Under the pieces are notes generated by a model. It was not told the origin of the DNA and made no database searches. It worked only from the letters and a program-made list of their open reading frames with translations. A DNA stretch of 64,000 bases from Isoetes taiwanensis (taxonomy: Eukaryota; Streptophyta; Lycopodiopsida; Isoetales; Isoetaceae), in NCBI GenBank assembly GCA_021234155.1, contig JAJEKV010000053.1:4926488-4990487 (forward strand), written 5' to 3'. Below are positions 11,276-24,896 of the stretch, in pieces; position 1 is the stretch's first letter, and each line of letters opens with the position of its first letter. Made by a program: the position numbers and the translations under genes.

Positions 11276-11736
11276 TAAGGGGGAATAATGTAGATTTTTA
11301 TCTTGTGTGTGTAACATTTGGGGAAAATTGTAGAAAACACATTATCATTTGCTAGAATAGATGTGACAAGTATTGAGTATTTTACATAGACATTGTACTT
11401 GTTAGACCTGAAGGAGTATTAAAGTTCTATGTTATATATTTTAATGGTTGAGTATGTGGTGATTTGGCAAAATCCTATATATGTAGAGAAGTTATAGAGA
11501 TCATATGGTGAAGATTGCTTAGAAGATGAAGGGTTGAGATTTGTGATGTAAGTTTAAGAGGAGGAGTCATGTCTCCTCATTCTCTCCTGCTCACTCTTGC
11601 GTCTCTCCTGCTCCCTTGTTGTAGAGTATATATCCATGGAAGAATTAATAATAAAAGAAAAGGATGAGCCTCCTGCTTTCTCTTTTAATCTTGTTCATTT
11701 CTCTTCATTTTCTTTTTATCATGTTAATCCATTGCA
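11276..11736 (+). mobile_element. Probable LTR with preceding polypurine tract
   Basis: A purine run AAGGGGGAA (11277-11285) is followed by TG at 11289, as at the 3' end of a plant LTR retrotransposon. Downstream come a TATATAT stretch near 11628, a poly(A)-signal-like AATAATAAAAG (about 11647) and a possible terminal CA near 11736. Before the tract, 'gtcggaacgtcgag' resembles the usual leader into a polypurine tract. No matching second LTR or pol region is in the window, so this is a solo or remnant LTR; the 3' end is uncertain. Confidence 0.4.
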
Positions 11737-11844
11737 TAGACTTTGCAATTTGCTTATCTAGAGTTGTGATTGACATACTGCACACAAAAATCCGTCTATA
11801 AGAGTGGTAATAAAAAAAAAGGTGGTAATCAAATGTTCGAATTG

Positions 11845-12395
11845 CACCAAATATCAGGCCACCGTCTTTCTTAAACTTAAGGCACTCATTACTTATGTAC
11901 AGACTTAACTCTGGTACACATAATTGATGCCAATTACCCATATATGAGCTACATCTTGCATATGCAATCGGTGGATTAAGTTCGAACAAGACTATAGCTT
12001 CAAATTAGGGTGCATTCTCACACTTGAAAATCTAGCGTACTATACTTGTTACTTCACCATTGTCTAGACAGCATTCATTTGTCACACAACAAACAACAGA
12101 AAATGAAACGTAGAGAACCACTAAGCTGCAATTTCCTAAGAAAACAATAAAACAGAGTACTCAAAATTCTTGTTACTTCCTAATGCAATCTGCTACAACT
12201 TAAGAGTAAGACGTCCCCAAATTTCAAGCCACAGTGCCACTCAAGCTTCTCCATCCATTGTGGCAGTAAGTCATAACTCTGGTACGCGTAATTGGCACCA
12301 ATAATGGGTAGCGAGATTATGTCTTGCTACTGCAATGGACGAAGAAGATTAACACTACGGCTTGAAGTTAGGCGTTCTTCTCACTATTGAAGTCA
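11845..12395. repeat. Diverged direct duplication (about 11845-12025 and 12215-12395)
   Basis: Both copies share, in order, a 'caccaaatat/ccccaaattt' start, AACTCTGGTAC, a 'gtaattggcacc'-like box, a 'gcaatcggtgga/gcaatggacgaa' box and a 'tagcttcaaatt/ggcttgaagtt' end. They differ at many positions. No coding function recognised. Confidence 0.45.
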
Positions 12396-12399
12396 TAGG

Positions 12400-13872
12400 A
12401 GATTGCACTTGGAACTTCCACATTTACCGAGATTTCCCCTGCACTAGTCTTGGAGTCTCTCTGTGTAATGGGGCTTAGCAATAACTAACCTACATTGACC
12501 CAGAGAGGCATCCAGAAAGATGTAGAGAAAAACCTGCTCCTTCTAAAAGAGGTAACAAGAGTTCCTATGACTCTCTCTTATGAGCCCTAAGAAGATGCAG
12601 CCTAGGTAGTTAACATGCTTCACTCCTGACAATAACTAGCACTAGAGTACCATACAGAAGAATATAGTCACATTCAGTGAAAAGCTATTGACAATCAATT
12701 CAAAGAGAGTCCTCGAAACCCTTGTTACTTCTAGCTAGAAAGAAAGATTTCCACATGCCCCAATTTTTAGCACGCCAGCCCAACCTAGCCTACAACCTTT
12801 CTTGCAATTATAGCCTAGCCACGTAGCATGTCCACCTCATCAAAATATAAAGTGGCATACACCATTAAATCCCCAATTTTATAAATCGAAGAGTCAGCAA
12901 AATTAGAAAATAGCCAAGAAAATACAACGGAGATGGGAGGAAGCGCAATCTGAGTCTTTCAAAGCTTTCAAATTAGCGATGGCATGCAAAAGTAAGGCAA
13001 AAAGGTAAGTCTTGTACATGATAGTTTTCAAAATTAGCATTTCATAGTTTTCAAAACTAGCATTTCATGATTTTTTTTTCCTAATGTTGGCGATCGCGCT
13101 TCCTGTCTGACAATGAGCTAAGAAGAAATGGACGATTCCAAATATAGTGATGATGGTACATTGACCTTCCATAAATTTGATGTGGATCCGCAGGATCTTA
13201 CTCAAGTCTCGCTTTCATATATTTGAGCTTGCTAGAAGAAAAATAGAATGGTCAGTTTGCTTGCTGTTGACCTACTTTTTCAAGAAAAATATACTACTTC
13301 TAGTATGCTGGTTCTAATTAATTGTATTCTAGTCATTATGGCTCTCATAGTGAGGATCTGGCTACAAAGCAGTGCCTCAAGCATGACGTTTCGTGTTGCA
13401 AAACTTCCATTGCAGATGCAATGTTTGCCATTGTAAAATCACCACATGCCTGAACAAAGATACATTTTTTGAACGGACATCTTGAATCATAGTACAATGA
13501 AGCAAATTTGGATGTAAAATTGCATAACATTATGTGAAGCATCAAAGCTTTTAAGAATCCATATTGTATTTCTGAACATTCTGCTCAGGTCCCCTGCCAG
13601 TTTGCATTAAATTATGTTCAATGCTTCATTAGCTTGGCTTTTCTCAAAGTAAGACATGCTGTTTTTCTGACTCTCCAACTTCCCCATTGAAATTTTAAAC
13701 TCTTTAAAAGGCATTTTTGTGCCACTTGTCATGAAAGTTCATTTAGCATTTTGTACCAATCCATGGAGCTTAAAGTTGGACTCGTAAATACAGTCATAGA
13801 CTACTGCCCATGCTATAGAAAGAGCACTGCCCATGCCATGCCCATGCAATAGCAGGACCGTTACAAATTAAT
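12400..13872. other. Intergenic, nothing recognised
   Basis: The only structure seen is a short tandem duplication of TAGTTTTCAAAATTAGCATT near 13022-13070. Short open frames (13248-13436, 13345-13545 on the other strand) lack recognisable motifs. Confidence 0.5.
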
Positions 13873-14311
13873 ATAGCACATCGGACCATTGAAAGGGCAT
13901 CAAACATATTAAGAAATTGAACCATTGAATTAAACCCCCATGACCCCTCGACCCCTCCCCCATTTGTTTTTTGCTGATATTCGCGGGCGGGGCATCCATC
14001 GGGTAGGCTCGGACCGTTGGATGTATGTTTCGAACGATCCCAACCATCATTAGACGCAACTCGTTTTTAGTAAGTTTTAGTGTTAACTATCAGTTTCAAA
14101 TACACAATTGACCCAAACGTTGTGAGATGTATTGGACACATGTACGATACAAATATATTGGCGTATCTATTTGGGGCTCCTCACCAACCGTTAGATGCTC
14201 TGCACGAATATCAGCAAAAACAACTGGGGGGTCCGGGGGGTGGGGGGGTTTAATTCAATAGTTCAATTTCTTAATATGTTTGATGCCCCTTTCAATAGTT
14301 CGATGTGCTAT
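13873..14311. mobile_element. Foldback (MITE-like) element, 439 bp
   Basis: ATAGCACATCGGACCATTGA at 13873 is repeated inverted at the right end (TCAATAGTTCGATGTGCTAT to 14311). The arms are about 118 bp (13873-13990 and 14194-14311) and pair through AACATATTAAGAAATTGAAC, a C-rich run, and TTGCTGATATTCG. The loop is about 200 bp. No clean target duplication is visible at the edges, so the superfamily is open. The arms differ by scattered changes, so the insertion is not very recent. Confidence 0.75.
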
Positions 14312-14584
14312 CTGAATATATATATTCTTATAGAGTGCTGCCTGATCGCTGATAATTGGGGCCATCTGAGCCTTCTAAATTGCCACGTGGCATAATGGAC
14401 GGCTGTGATGACTTGGTTATTTTTTTTTTCTGCGACATGCTTCCCCGCTATGATTTGTTGATTCCGTTACTGAGCGCCAAGCTTGGTGTCAATGCTCCAG
14501 TAATTGCTTGGACGACATCTATCTTTGTGGAATCTGCCTCACGATATGGTGAATATGGCTAGAACCGACTAAATGGAAGGCTTT
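14312..14584. other. Last unique DNA before the giant array
   Basis: An open frame at 14356-14562 (68 codons) has no recognised motif. The sequence is not found in any array unit, so the left edge of the array is at about 14585. Confidence 0.5.
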
Positions 14585-17500
14585 AAATCATATGATGGCA
14601 TTTCTTTTTACCCTAAGGTCGCTTCTGTCGCGAAAATTTCGCAAACATAAAAAACAGATGGAGGCGACCATACCGCAAGTTCCGGCTGCAAAAATCGGAT
14701 GGAGGCGGTTTTTTGGGGTGATTCGGGTGCACATGCTTTCGGATATCATCGATATCATGCCGATTCATGGCCGCCAACACTCCAATGAGAAAAAATCAAT
14801 GCGGGATATGTTTGGCAAGGAGTCAAGACGCGGCAATTGCTCAAGGTGAATACAATTTTCTTTGTATTCTATCGAAATAGGAGATAATCCGGGCAAAGTT
14901 ATAGCTATGCGGGTTTATGAATTCAAGATATTTATTATTTGGATTTCCATCTCTTGGTTACAAGCCCATTCCTTTTTCATAAGCAATGAGAGATAAGGTA
15001 TAGAATCTATTAGTTTCATGCAAAAATCCTTTGTTCTTTCTAGATTCTAGGATGTATTGCTCCTGTTCTATCCTCTGGAATGAAAATTTGATGCTATAAA
15101 ATGGACAGATCGGTATTTTGATAAATGTAGATCTGCCTTGCCACAGCATCAGAGCATCTATATAATGACAGAGGATATAGGCAAATCGAACTATATATTC
15201 AACCTGGTTCATTAATTTATTAGTTATTAAGTTATCTATTTGCAGAAATTAAGATAACATGAAGGAAAGTTGCAAATATAGTTTAATTTTTGTGGTGTAA
15301 TGAGAATTGACATCAAAGATTCTTGATGCTTGTGTGAAGGCAACTGCATCCATGCTGAAGTCTTTACTAAAACAGTAGAATATGACATTTTTGTGGGGAA
15401 CGCTATTGTTAATATGTATGGTAAGTGTAGATGTTTGGAATCTGCAAAAGGTATATTTGATAGAATGCCCGTGCGAAATGTGATTACGTGGACTGCCATG
15501 GTTTCAGCATATGCACAATATGGACATGGATATTGGAAAGATGCACTTCAACTCTTACAAGAAATGCAAGGAACAGACAATTCTCCAAGTGGAGTTACTT
15601 GGATCACCGTTTTAGATGCATGTGCTGGGCAAGCAAACCTACTTGGAGGCAAGTTTTTGCATGCTATTCTAGTGAGACGTAAACTGGATCTAGATATAAT
15701 CATATGGACTGCTAAACGATGCTTGCTTATTATTTAATTTCATACTTATTCGTAATGTTGCATCATGGAACACCATGCTTGCAGTTTTTTGTCTGGCAGA
15801 TGGTCATTTGTCTTGAGGTCACGAGAACTTCTTTATCGAATGCCATTGGAGGAGCTATGCCTAACAAGGTTAGCTTTATCAATGTTCTTTCTTCCCTGAC
15901 CATCTTTGGGGCTGGCCGTGCTTAATGCCTACTGTGAGAATGTATGATGATACGAAACATGGAAAGCATCTTTTGCAAAGTGTGCTCTTGAATATAATAA
16001 ACAGAGGATGCAACATATGTTTTGCTATTAAATATTTATGCATCATTATGCAGGTGGGGTATTATCTCTGAAATATAAAGAAGAATTGATTCCCATGTTA
16101 CTTTGACCCAGTGAAGGAGACGGTTTTTTTACAATTTACAGGGCCCTTCCCATTATTGCGTAATGAACTTCATCTTGCTGCTGTTTGACCGTTTTGTTGT
16201 GCATCTCAAAAGGTAGGCATTTACCTATATTAGAAGTAGCGAATAGTAACTTTTTGCCTTCCTAGTGTCACCTGCTTTTCAGGAATGTAATTGCTGATCG
16301 GGTCCCAATCCAGCATGAATTAGGTTATCGGCCTTGGTAATATCGACATAGTGGACATATGTTAGTAATGCATTTGAGATCAAGTGCATCTTTGGATGGA
16401 GCGGTTTATGGAGGGGTTTATAAAAACAACTGATTCTGAGGTTAAAGGTTTTGGTGCTGTTTATTCAAAATATGCTCAACATAATTCGTGAAATAGCCAA
16501 AGCACATGGGCAAGTGTGAAATGTTTTTTTAGACAGGGTAAACGGCCATGACTTTGCCATGTGGCATGCAGCTGGATTAAATTGCATAACATCAACAGCT
16601 ATAAATTTGTCGTTTGACATCTAACAAGTTGACTTACATACCTTGAAGAAGCTTGAGAGATGAACAGGAATGCTTTTCTTGCACTTGAAGAGATTGGGAC
16701 AAAGATATTTGCAAAGCATTCCTTGCCTTTGCTTTCTTAAGAAGAGCAAGAGGAGATGAGAAAATAAATAGGATGCAGTACTTACATAAAATGCAATTAA
16801 AAGCAGGTAGCATTGTGGCTCCCGAAAGCAGTCTAATGCTAGTATCAAATTTATCCTGAATTAAGAAAAACTTTCACCTATCTTATAGCCTTAGGCTCTA
16901 CGTATGGTTGCTGGACCCTATTGTTAGAGGTGCGTCGACATGTAAACAACCCTATCCATGCTATGATTGTATGCTATTGCATGCATGTCTTAGGCAAACA
17001 AAGAGCCCTACTTGTTTTGTAGCGGGTGCAAACTCATAAGCATTTCATCTGAATCCAGCTTGGATATTGGATACATTACTAAGATATCCCCTTTCACGCA
17101 TTTACCTTGACATTCTGAATCTCATTGTCTTATGGCTTCCTAGGAAATAATCAATAGAGACGAAATAGCTCTCATATATAGCCACCCCCCCTCCCCAAAA
17201 GAAAAAAAAGGGACATGCGTGCACCTAACCTTGTCACCACATTAATAACACAGCAATCATTTTAAACCTTAAATCAATTTTACACAATGATCATCTTATA
17301 CCTTAATCAATTCAACATTACAACAACATTTTTTGCATAACTTTGTGTTGGCCTACTACCACCTTGAGACTATATGATTCTAGAGGTGCTTTCCCAAACT
17401 TCACATGCATGAACACCATCCTTCAATGGTATTTTATAATGTTCTGGAGTTGAGTAAGAATGGTCATATTAAACGTTGCTACTCAGCTACCCCATTTGTG

Positions 17501-18680
17501 CAAGCTCATCAACACATTGCTGTGGTCAACTACAAATGTTCTTTGCCTTATCCATGCATCATGCATCAGCCCAAAAGTATACGCTAGCAATAGTGTAATC
17601 CACGAATAGTAATCTATGGGAATCTACACAATATCGCGAAGAATCTATACGAACCTTCATAAAGTCCTTGGGACCCAACTTCAGCTAAAATTGGAACACG
17701 CACCATAACAATAATGATGGCACCTTCATTGAATTTAAGGGAAACATCATGATTAACTTTATTTTCAAAAGTATTTAATGCACTACATTAGAGTTGTCTC
17801 GGTGATCATTTCTGGTTCATGGACCAGAAATGGTCCACCATACCCCCTGCCACTTAAACCCATATATCTCATAAGAGAAATTTTATTTTTAAAATATAAC
17901 ACCACTATTTGAGTCCTCACTTGATTTTAACGATATGTGAGAATTTCATGGCCACTGGATTCTCCTTTATGTTGGTATGATTGCTCAAACTTTAGAGAAT
18001 TTGGCAGTTTTTACAGCACTCTAGAACTACATTCTTCAATTTTCTAGCACAAAAGTGTCTAAACCTTGCTAAATATGAAAGTAATTGATATATTATGATA
18101 AAACATATCGATTTACATGTTTCCATGTTTGGCCACTATCATTTAATATCAATTGAAGTCGCAAAACCTTATTTTGCTTAAACATGCTGCATGAGGTTCA
18201 AGAATTATTTCTCTGTTATTATTACAAGTTTTGTCTTAATTTTTTTGATAATGAGTCCTTAACAAGACAAGCTATAATCCAAGGAATTTTTTAGATGTTT
18301 ATATGTTATATTAGTATCGTTATTAACTAAAAAATTATTGTACAAAATTCAAAATAAAAATATAGGTTAAAATGCTCCAATAAACCACATCTATAAGTCT
18401 CATAAGGGTAGTAAATGATACATTCTAATTAACTCTACATAGGAATTTACTTTATCAACATAAATATAGTGTAACTAGAGTATAACCATGCATTATCTAG
18501 ATCTAAACAAGATGTAATTTATCAGGATGAATACATTGAAAGGTTCAAAAGTGCATTGATTATACTCTTATAGGTCTAAAACACAACAATGGTGTATCTA
18601 GTGATGTTTATTGATGAATGGAGGACAATATCACGATGTTTAGCCATGACTTTAAATAAATAGATCATAAGACTTTCCGT
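14585..18680 (+). repeat. Array unit A (left-truncated)
   Basis: Starts within the spacer before the PPR fragment. At about 17743, GAATTTAAGGGAA joins directly to ACATCATGATTAAC. This removes the stretch that in unit B spans about 24560-27505 (A-tract, minisatellite, TATA box, GGAA run, LINE, copia). It keeps the second AT-rich block (17744-18680). This deletion differs from that of units C-E. Confidence 0.85.
15330..16078 (+). pseudogene. PPR protein fragment, unit A
   Basis: Open from a non-ATG codon to 15737 (135 codons) with GKCRCLESAKGIFDRMP and RNVITWTAMVSAYAQYG motifs of the PLS-type PPR family. After WTA the 32-bp deletion shifts the frame to a quick stop. The remaining part (to the ISEI-stop at 16078) reads on in other frames and is altered near 15,790-15,960. 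No start codon, targeting peptide or DYW domain. Intact relatives bind organellar RNA; this copy cannot make a normal protein as written. Confidence 0.85.
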
Positions 18681-20104
18681 ACCTGTTTTTCTAGCCCATC
18701 TAAAATATTAACTTATTGCACTATATTTCTCCCACGAACTTTTTAAATGGCACAATATATGATAAAAAGGAATATTGAGGTCCTTGGTGTGGTCTTATTA
18801 GGAAACAAAATGAAGAAACCTACTTACTTTCCACTATATATTATATACAAGATTTGAATATAAATAAGCATGAACTAATTTATAGATCCAGGATTAAACC
18901 AACTGGATTGAGAAAATTTCTCTATATATTTGCCCTGACTCTATTCATTTTGTCCCCTACAACGATATTATGAATTCTCATTTTCTATGAGATAATCTTT
19001 GAAATGTGTAAGTGGACTTCCTCATACATTCAAAGTAGCCCTTAACTACTTAATTTTTGTACTTCAATATCACCCTTTAGATAGACAATCTTTCGTAACC
19101 AACTAATGATGTCATATATAATGTGGTATATTTGAACTATATTCTAAACAACTGATTAAGATGATGATGTTTTTGACTTTTAAATGAGAGGTCATGTGGA
19201 TCAATAATCGGCATCGACATAGCAGTCTATCTTGATCTGTTTGAAGTTCATCCTCAAGGCACAAATCTAGAGATCAAATATGAAAAACATTTGATGATTA
19301 CTTGGAATTAATACTAAAAGTTTCAGCCCAAACCTAGATATTTTTTATTGATAGAGGGACTTATGAAATATTAATATCCTAAAGTTCAACTTGAGATTGA
19401 CTAAGGTAAAGAAGTTGTTGATTTAAAATGTACCTATGGACCAGTAATGGTCTTAAGTATAGAAACCTTTCTTGATTTATCATGATCATGCATTTTGCTC
19501 TTTTTCTTTACTTGTTTTTTCATTAGTCTCATATCCACACAAGCATTCATATATGATTTTTTCAATGATATATTATTTCAATAAATTTCCTTCAAAATTA
19601 ACAAATTAAACATCAATTAAAAGTCACTTAAGATTGTAACTATAAGTCAAAGCTGAACCTTCAAATTAAGTCAACAATTTTTTTTTATGCATGAACCAAT
19701 TAATCAACTTTTTATATGTCAAATTTGAAGTAAAAAATCATTTCCATGCAAAAATTGTAGAATTTTAATTGAAATAGCCTTCTGGAACCATTATTGATCC
19801 ACAAAAGATGTAAAACCTTTTGATTGGTTCGGCTATATCTTCCTTCCTAGACTTCAGATTGGAACAAGATTTTTTTTGTATTCATCCTTATCTCGTATAG
19901 AAAAGTACCATTACAATGAAAAAAAATAAAAATAAAGAGTCTTTTTATTGAGGCAGTTTTACATTATGTAAAGATGAGCAAATTAGACTTGATCCCCCTT
20001 GATTCACCTAAGCATAACTTCCAATTTTAGGATTATATGCATTTTTAACTATTTTTTCTGTGTAACATGACTGCCATATATTAATGTATACAAAGGGTTT
20101 AACT
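18681..20104. other. First AT-rich block, unit B
   Basis: Strongly AT-rich, without coding frames longer than 60 codons. The same block is at 31048-32559, 37751-39227, 44454-45939, 51058-52534 and 60895-62399. It has few CAG/CTG sites and is the best conserved part of the units. Function unknown. Confidence 0.6.
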
Positions 20105-20320
20105 GAATTTTATGCCGGCATATGCTTAGCATATGCCGGTGACTGCTCTGGCTGCTGCCTGTAAACTCTCGGTCATCCAGCCCCATTCCTTCGCAGGCGT
20201 GGCTATGGCGCAGCTCGACCCTTCTTCTTCTTCTGTGCTGAGGACGATCCTAGAGCCGAAACGTGCATGCATCATTTTAGGGGCAAAAGGGCATGATCCC
20301 ACATTATTTTCATAGATTGC
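20105..20320. other. Hairpin plus GC-richer block, unit B
   Basis: Opens with CCGGCATATG and its inverse CATATGCCGG separated by 4-6 bases, a strong small hairpin. A GC-richer stretch with a CTTCTTCTTCTTC run follows. Both strands are open for 60 codons or more in several units. No known protein matches, and the openness may simply reflect high similarity between copies. Confidence 0.5.
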
Positions 20321-22092
20321 AGATCTGCTATGCCAGGTCCGCTTTCCGGCGATAATGGGTCCATTTTGCCTCCTCTTGAATACTCTGGTTATAATGGGAT
20401 CGCCCTTCCCACTTGCTCATCCACATTCTTCTTTGCCCCTTTTTTGAACCATCTCTTTGTTTTTCTCCTGCTCAGAGGCCAGGTTGGATAATAGTTTGCA
20501 GAAATTGGAATCTATTTCAAGGTGGATGCTAAGCTCATTTGGAGCCCTTCATTGATGCGAAATGTAGCTTCTGGTGTTTTTTTTTGAAACAGAACATTGA
20601 AAACTTCTTGCCGAGAAAAAATTTGCCCGGTATTGCAAAATCTTATAGGTTTTCTTACGCACTTGGGTGGTCTCGATTGTAAGGGCCGATTGTTGGTGTT
20701 ACGGTTATACCATTCGGTTCTTCATTCGTTGCAATAGTTTTGCGATATAATGGCGTTAATCAGCAATAACTTTTTAGCATGAATCAATAAGTTGTGCGGC
20801 CGGTGGTGTTGCGACAGTGTTGTACTTGATGCTAAAAAACGATTCAAGACACATTGTTTTCTCTCTGTGCTTCGGCGGACTTTCATCCGATAAGGTACTC
20901 ACGTTGATAAGCGGTATTACGGAGAAACCCACCTTCTTTTGCTTATAATTTACGTCAAAATGATACGAAATAGCCTACAAGCGACCTACGAAGTGGGCAA
21001 AGCTCGAATCTCTTGCTTTCCATTTGGATGATCTAGTAATGATATACTAGAATATCTAATGTTCCTTGCATAAAAGCGGAGAAGGAGAAATATGCCTTTA
21101 TATCTTTGCACAAACTTTTTTATGTCTTTAGTTCGAATGCAATCTCTCTTTGCATTTTAAGCATGTGGGCGATGGGCAAAAGCATCCGGTTTTAAGTTAA
21201 AGATGCACGGATGATACTCATCTTTGCTTCACGATAGGGGCAATCCACTTGTTCAAAAATCATCTGCTTGGCTACATCGAGAATCAAGCGAGACATGATT
21301 TCTGAGAGCTCCACAAAGAAAATGCATGCGCCATTTTCATAGGCCATTCTTTCCGGTAAAATCATATGATGGCATTTCTTTTTACCCTAAGGTCGCTTTG
21401 CTGCAAATTTCGCACATAAAAAAGATGGAGGCGGCCATCTTGCAAGTTCCGGGCTGCAAAAATCAGATGGAGGCAGTTTTTGGGGTGATTGGTGCACTGG
21501 CGCTCGGATATCATCGATATCATGCCGATTCATGGCCGACAACACTCCAATCGAGAAAAATCAATGCGAGGATATGTTTGGCAAGGAGTCAGGAAACGGC
21601 AATTGCTCAAGGTGAATACAATTTTCTTTGTATTCTATCGAAATAGGAGATAATCGGCGGTATAGCTATGCGGGTTTATGAATTCAAGATATTTATTAGC
21701 TGGATTTCCATCTCTTGGTTCTCAAGCCCATTCCTTTTTCATAAGCAATGAGAGATAAGGTATAGAATCTATTAGTTTCATGCAAAAAATCCTTTGTTCT
21801 TTCTAGATTCTAGGATGTATTGCTCTGTTCTATCCTCTTCCGGAATGAAAATTTGATGCTATGAAATGGACAGATCGGTATTTTGATAAATGTAGATGCC
21901 TTGCCACAGCATCAGAGCATCTATATAATGACAGAGGATATAGGCAAATCGAACCATATATTCAACCTGGTTCATTAATTTATTAGTTATTAAGTTATCT
22001 ATTTGCAGAAATTAAGATAACATGAAGGAAAGTTGCAAATATAGTTTAATTTTTGTGGTGTAATGAGAATTGACATCAAAGATTCTTGATGC

Positions 22093-22844
22093 TTGTGTGA
22101 AGGCAACTGCATCCATGCTGAAGTCTTTACTAAAACAGTAGAATATGACATTTTTGTGGGGAACGCTATTGTTAATATGTATGGTAAGTGTAGATGTTTG
22201 GAATCTGCAAAAGGTATATTTGATAGAATGCCCGTAAGGAAATGTGATTACGTGGACTGCCATGGTTTCAAAGCATATGCACAATATGGACATGGATATT
22301 GGAAAGATGCACTTCAACTCTTACAAGAAATGCAAAGGAGCAGACAATTCTCCAAGTGGAGTTACTTGGATCACCGTTTTAGATGCATGTCTTTGGGCAA
22401 AGCAAACCTACTTGGAGGCAAGTTTTTGCATGCTATTCGGTGAGACGTAAACCGGATCTAGATATAATCATATGGACTGCTAAACGATGCTTGCTTATTA
22501 TTTAATTTCATACTTATTAAGTAATGTTGCATCATGGAACACCATGCTTGCGATTTTTGTGCAAACATGGTCATTTGTCTTGAGGTCCGAGAACTTCTTT
22601 ATCGAATGCCATTGGAGGGAGCTATGCCTAACAAGGTTAGCTTTATCAATGTTCTTTCTTCCTACAGCCATCTTTGGGGGACTACTTTGTGCTTAATGCC
22701 TACGTAATGAATGTGATGATCCGAAACATGGAAAGCATTTGCAAAGTGTGCTCTTGAATATAGCCAAACAGAGGATGCAACATATGTTTTGCTATTAAAT
22801 ATTTATGCATCATTATGCGGTGGGGTATTATCTACGAAATATAA
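22093..22844 (+). pseudogene. PPR protein fragment, unit B
   Basis: Same content as unit A with the 32-bp deletion, plus small indels in the first half (for example CCGTAAGGAAATG where unit C has CCGTGCGAAATG). These break the frame at residue 50. Most extra breaks sit at former CAG/CTG or neighbouring C/G sites and may be sequence error. Confidence 0.85.
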
Positions 22845-24896
22845 AGAAGAATTGATTCCCATGTTACTTTGACCCGATGAAGGAGACGGTTTTTACAATT
22901 TACTGGGGCCCTTCCCATTATTGCGTAATGAACTTCATCTTCTTTTCTTTGTTTGACCCGTTTTGTTGTGCATGTCAAAAGGTAGGCATTTACCTATATT
23001 AGAAGTAGTGAATAGTAACTTTTGCCTTCCTAGTGTCACACCTTTTCGGGGAATGTAATTGCTGATCGGGTCCCAATCCGGCATGAATTAGGTTATCGGC
23101 CTTGGTAATATCGACATAGTGGACATATGTTAGTAATGCATTTGAGATCAAGTGCATCTCTGGATGGAGCGGTTTATGGAGGGTTTATAAAACAACCGAT
23201 TCGAGGTTAAAGGTTTTGGTGCTTTTTATTCAAAATATGCTCAACATAATTCCTGAAATAGCCAAAGCACATGGGCAAGTGTGAAATGTTTTTTTTTAGA
23301 CAGGGTAAACGGCCATGACTTTGCCATGTGGCATGCAGCTGGATTAAGTTGCATAATATCAACAGCTATAAATTTGTCGTTTGGCATCTAACAGGTTGAC
23401 TTACATACCTTAAAGAAGCTTGAGAGATGAACAAGAATGTTTTTCTTGCACTTGAAGAGATTGGGACAGACATATTTGCGGCATTCCTTACCTTTGCTTT
23501 CTTAAGAAGAGCAAGAGGAGATGACAAAATAAATAAGAGCGAGTACTTACATAAAATGCAATTAAAAGCAGTTAGCATTGTGGCTCCCGAAGCAGTCTAA
23601 TGCTAGTATCAAATTTATCCTGAATTAAGAAAAACTTTCACCTATCTTATAGCCTTAGGCTCTACATTATGGTTCTTTGGACCCTATTGTTAGAGGGCGT
23701 CGACATGTAAACAACCCTATCCATGCTATGATTGTATGCTATTGCATGCATGTCTTAGGCAAACAAAGAGCCCTACTTTGGTATAATTGTTTTGTAGCGG
23801 GTGCAAACTCATAAGCATTTCATCCGAATCGGCTTGGATATTGGATACATTACTAAGATATCCCCTTTCACGCATTTACCTTGACATTCTGAATCTCATT
23901 GTCTTATGGCTTCCTAGGAAAGAATCAATAGAGACGAAATAGCTCTCACATATAGCCACCCCCTCCCAAAAAAAAAAAAAAAAAAAAGGGAGAGAAGAGG
24001 AAAAGAAAAAAGGCGGCTTCCATCTCCAACATGCGTGCACCTAACCTTGTCACCACATTAATAACACAGCAATCATTTTAAACCTTAAATCAATTTTACA
24101 CAATGATCATCTTATACCTTAATCAATTCAACATTACAACAACATTTTTTGCATCAACTTTGTGTTGGCCTACTACCACCTTGAGACTATATGATTCTAG
24201 AGGTGCTTTCCCAAACTTCACATGCATGAACACCATCCTTCAATGGTATTTTATAATGTTCTGGAGTTGAGTAAGAATGGTCATATTAAACGTTGCTACT
24301 CAGCTACCCCATTTGTGCAAGCTCATCAACACATTGCTGTGGTCAACTACAAATGTTCTTTGCCTTATCCATGCATCATGCATCAGCCCAAACGTATACG
24401 CTAGCAATAGTGTAATCCACGAATAGTAATATATGGGAATCTACACAATATCGCGAAGAATCTATACGAACCTTCATAAAGTCCTTGGGACCCAACTTCA
24501 GCTAAAATTGGAACACGCACCATAACAATAATGATGGCACCTTCATTGAATTTAAGGGAATCTCCATAGAATCTAAGAAAATCTCGCAAAATGTAAGAGA
24601 ATCTAAGGGAATCCTATAATAAGGAAATCTCATAAAAAGGGATCACTCCTGAAACATACTGAAACATACACACACTAGAATATGCACCGTAGGATCGATT
24701 AAAAAACTTGTATTAATATATTATTATTAATAAGCTACATAATCTGTGCAGAATAAATATAAATGTTGTACGAAATATGTGTGGATGTGTACGAATACGA
24801 AAATTTAAAAAAAAAACAAAGACGGCCCTCTCCTTTCATACACCATTGCCATTTGTCGAGACCAAAGTTAGCTAAAGTCAACATGCCAAGGTGGCT

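Noticed and set aside
17405-17587. Conserved 60-codon frame (also at 24222 and 56667)
   Set aside because: Its conservation follows from unit identity. The frame is broken in units C, D and E and no motif is recognisable.
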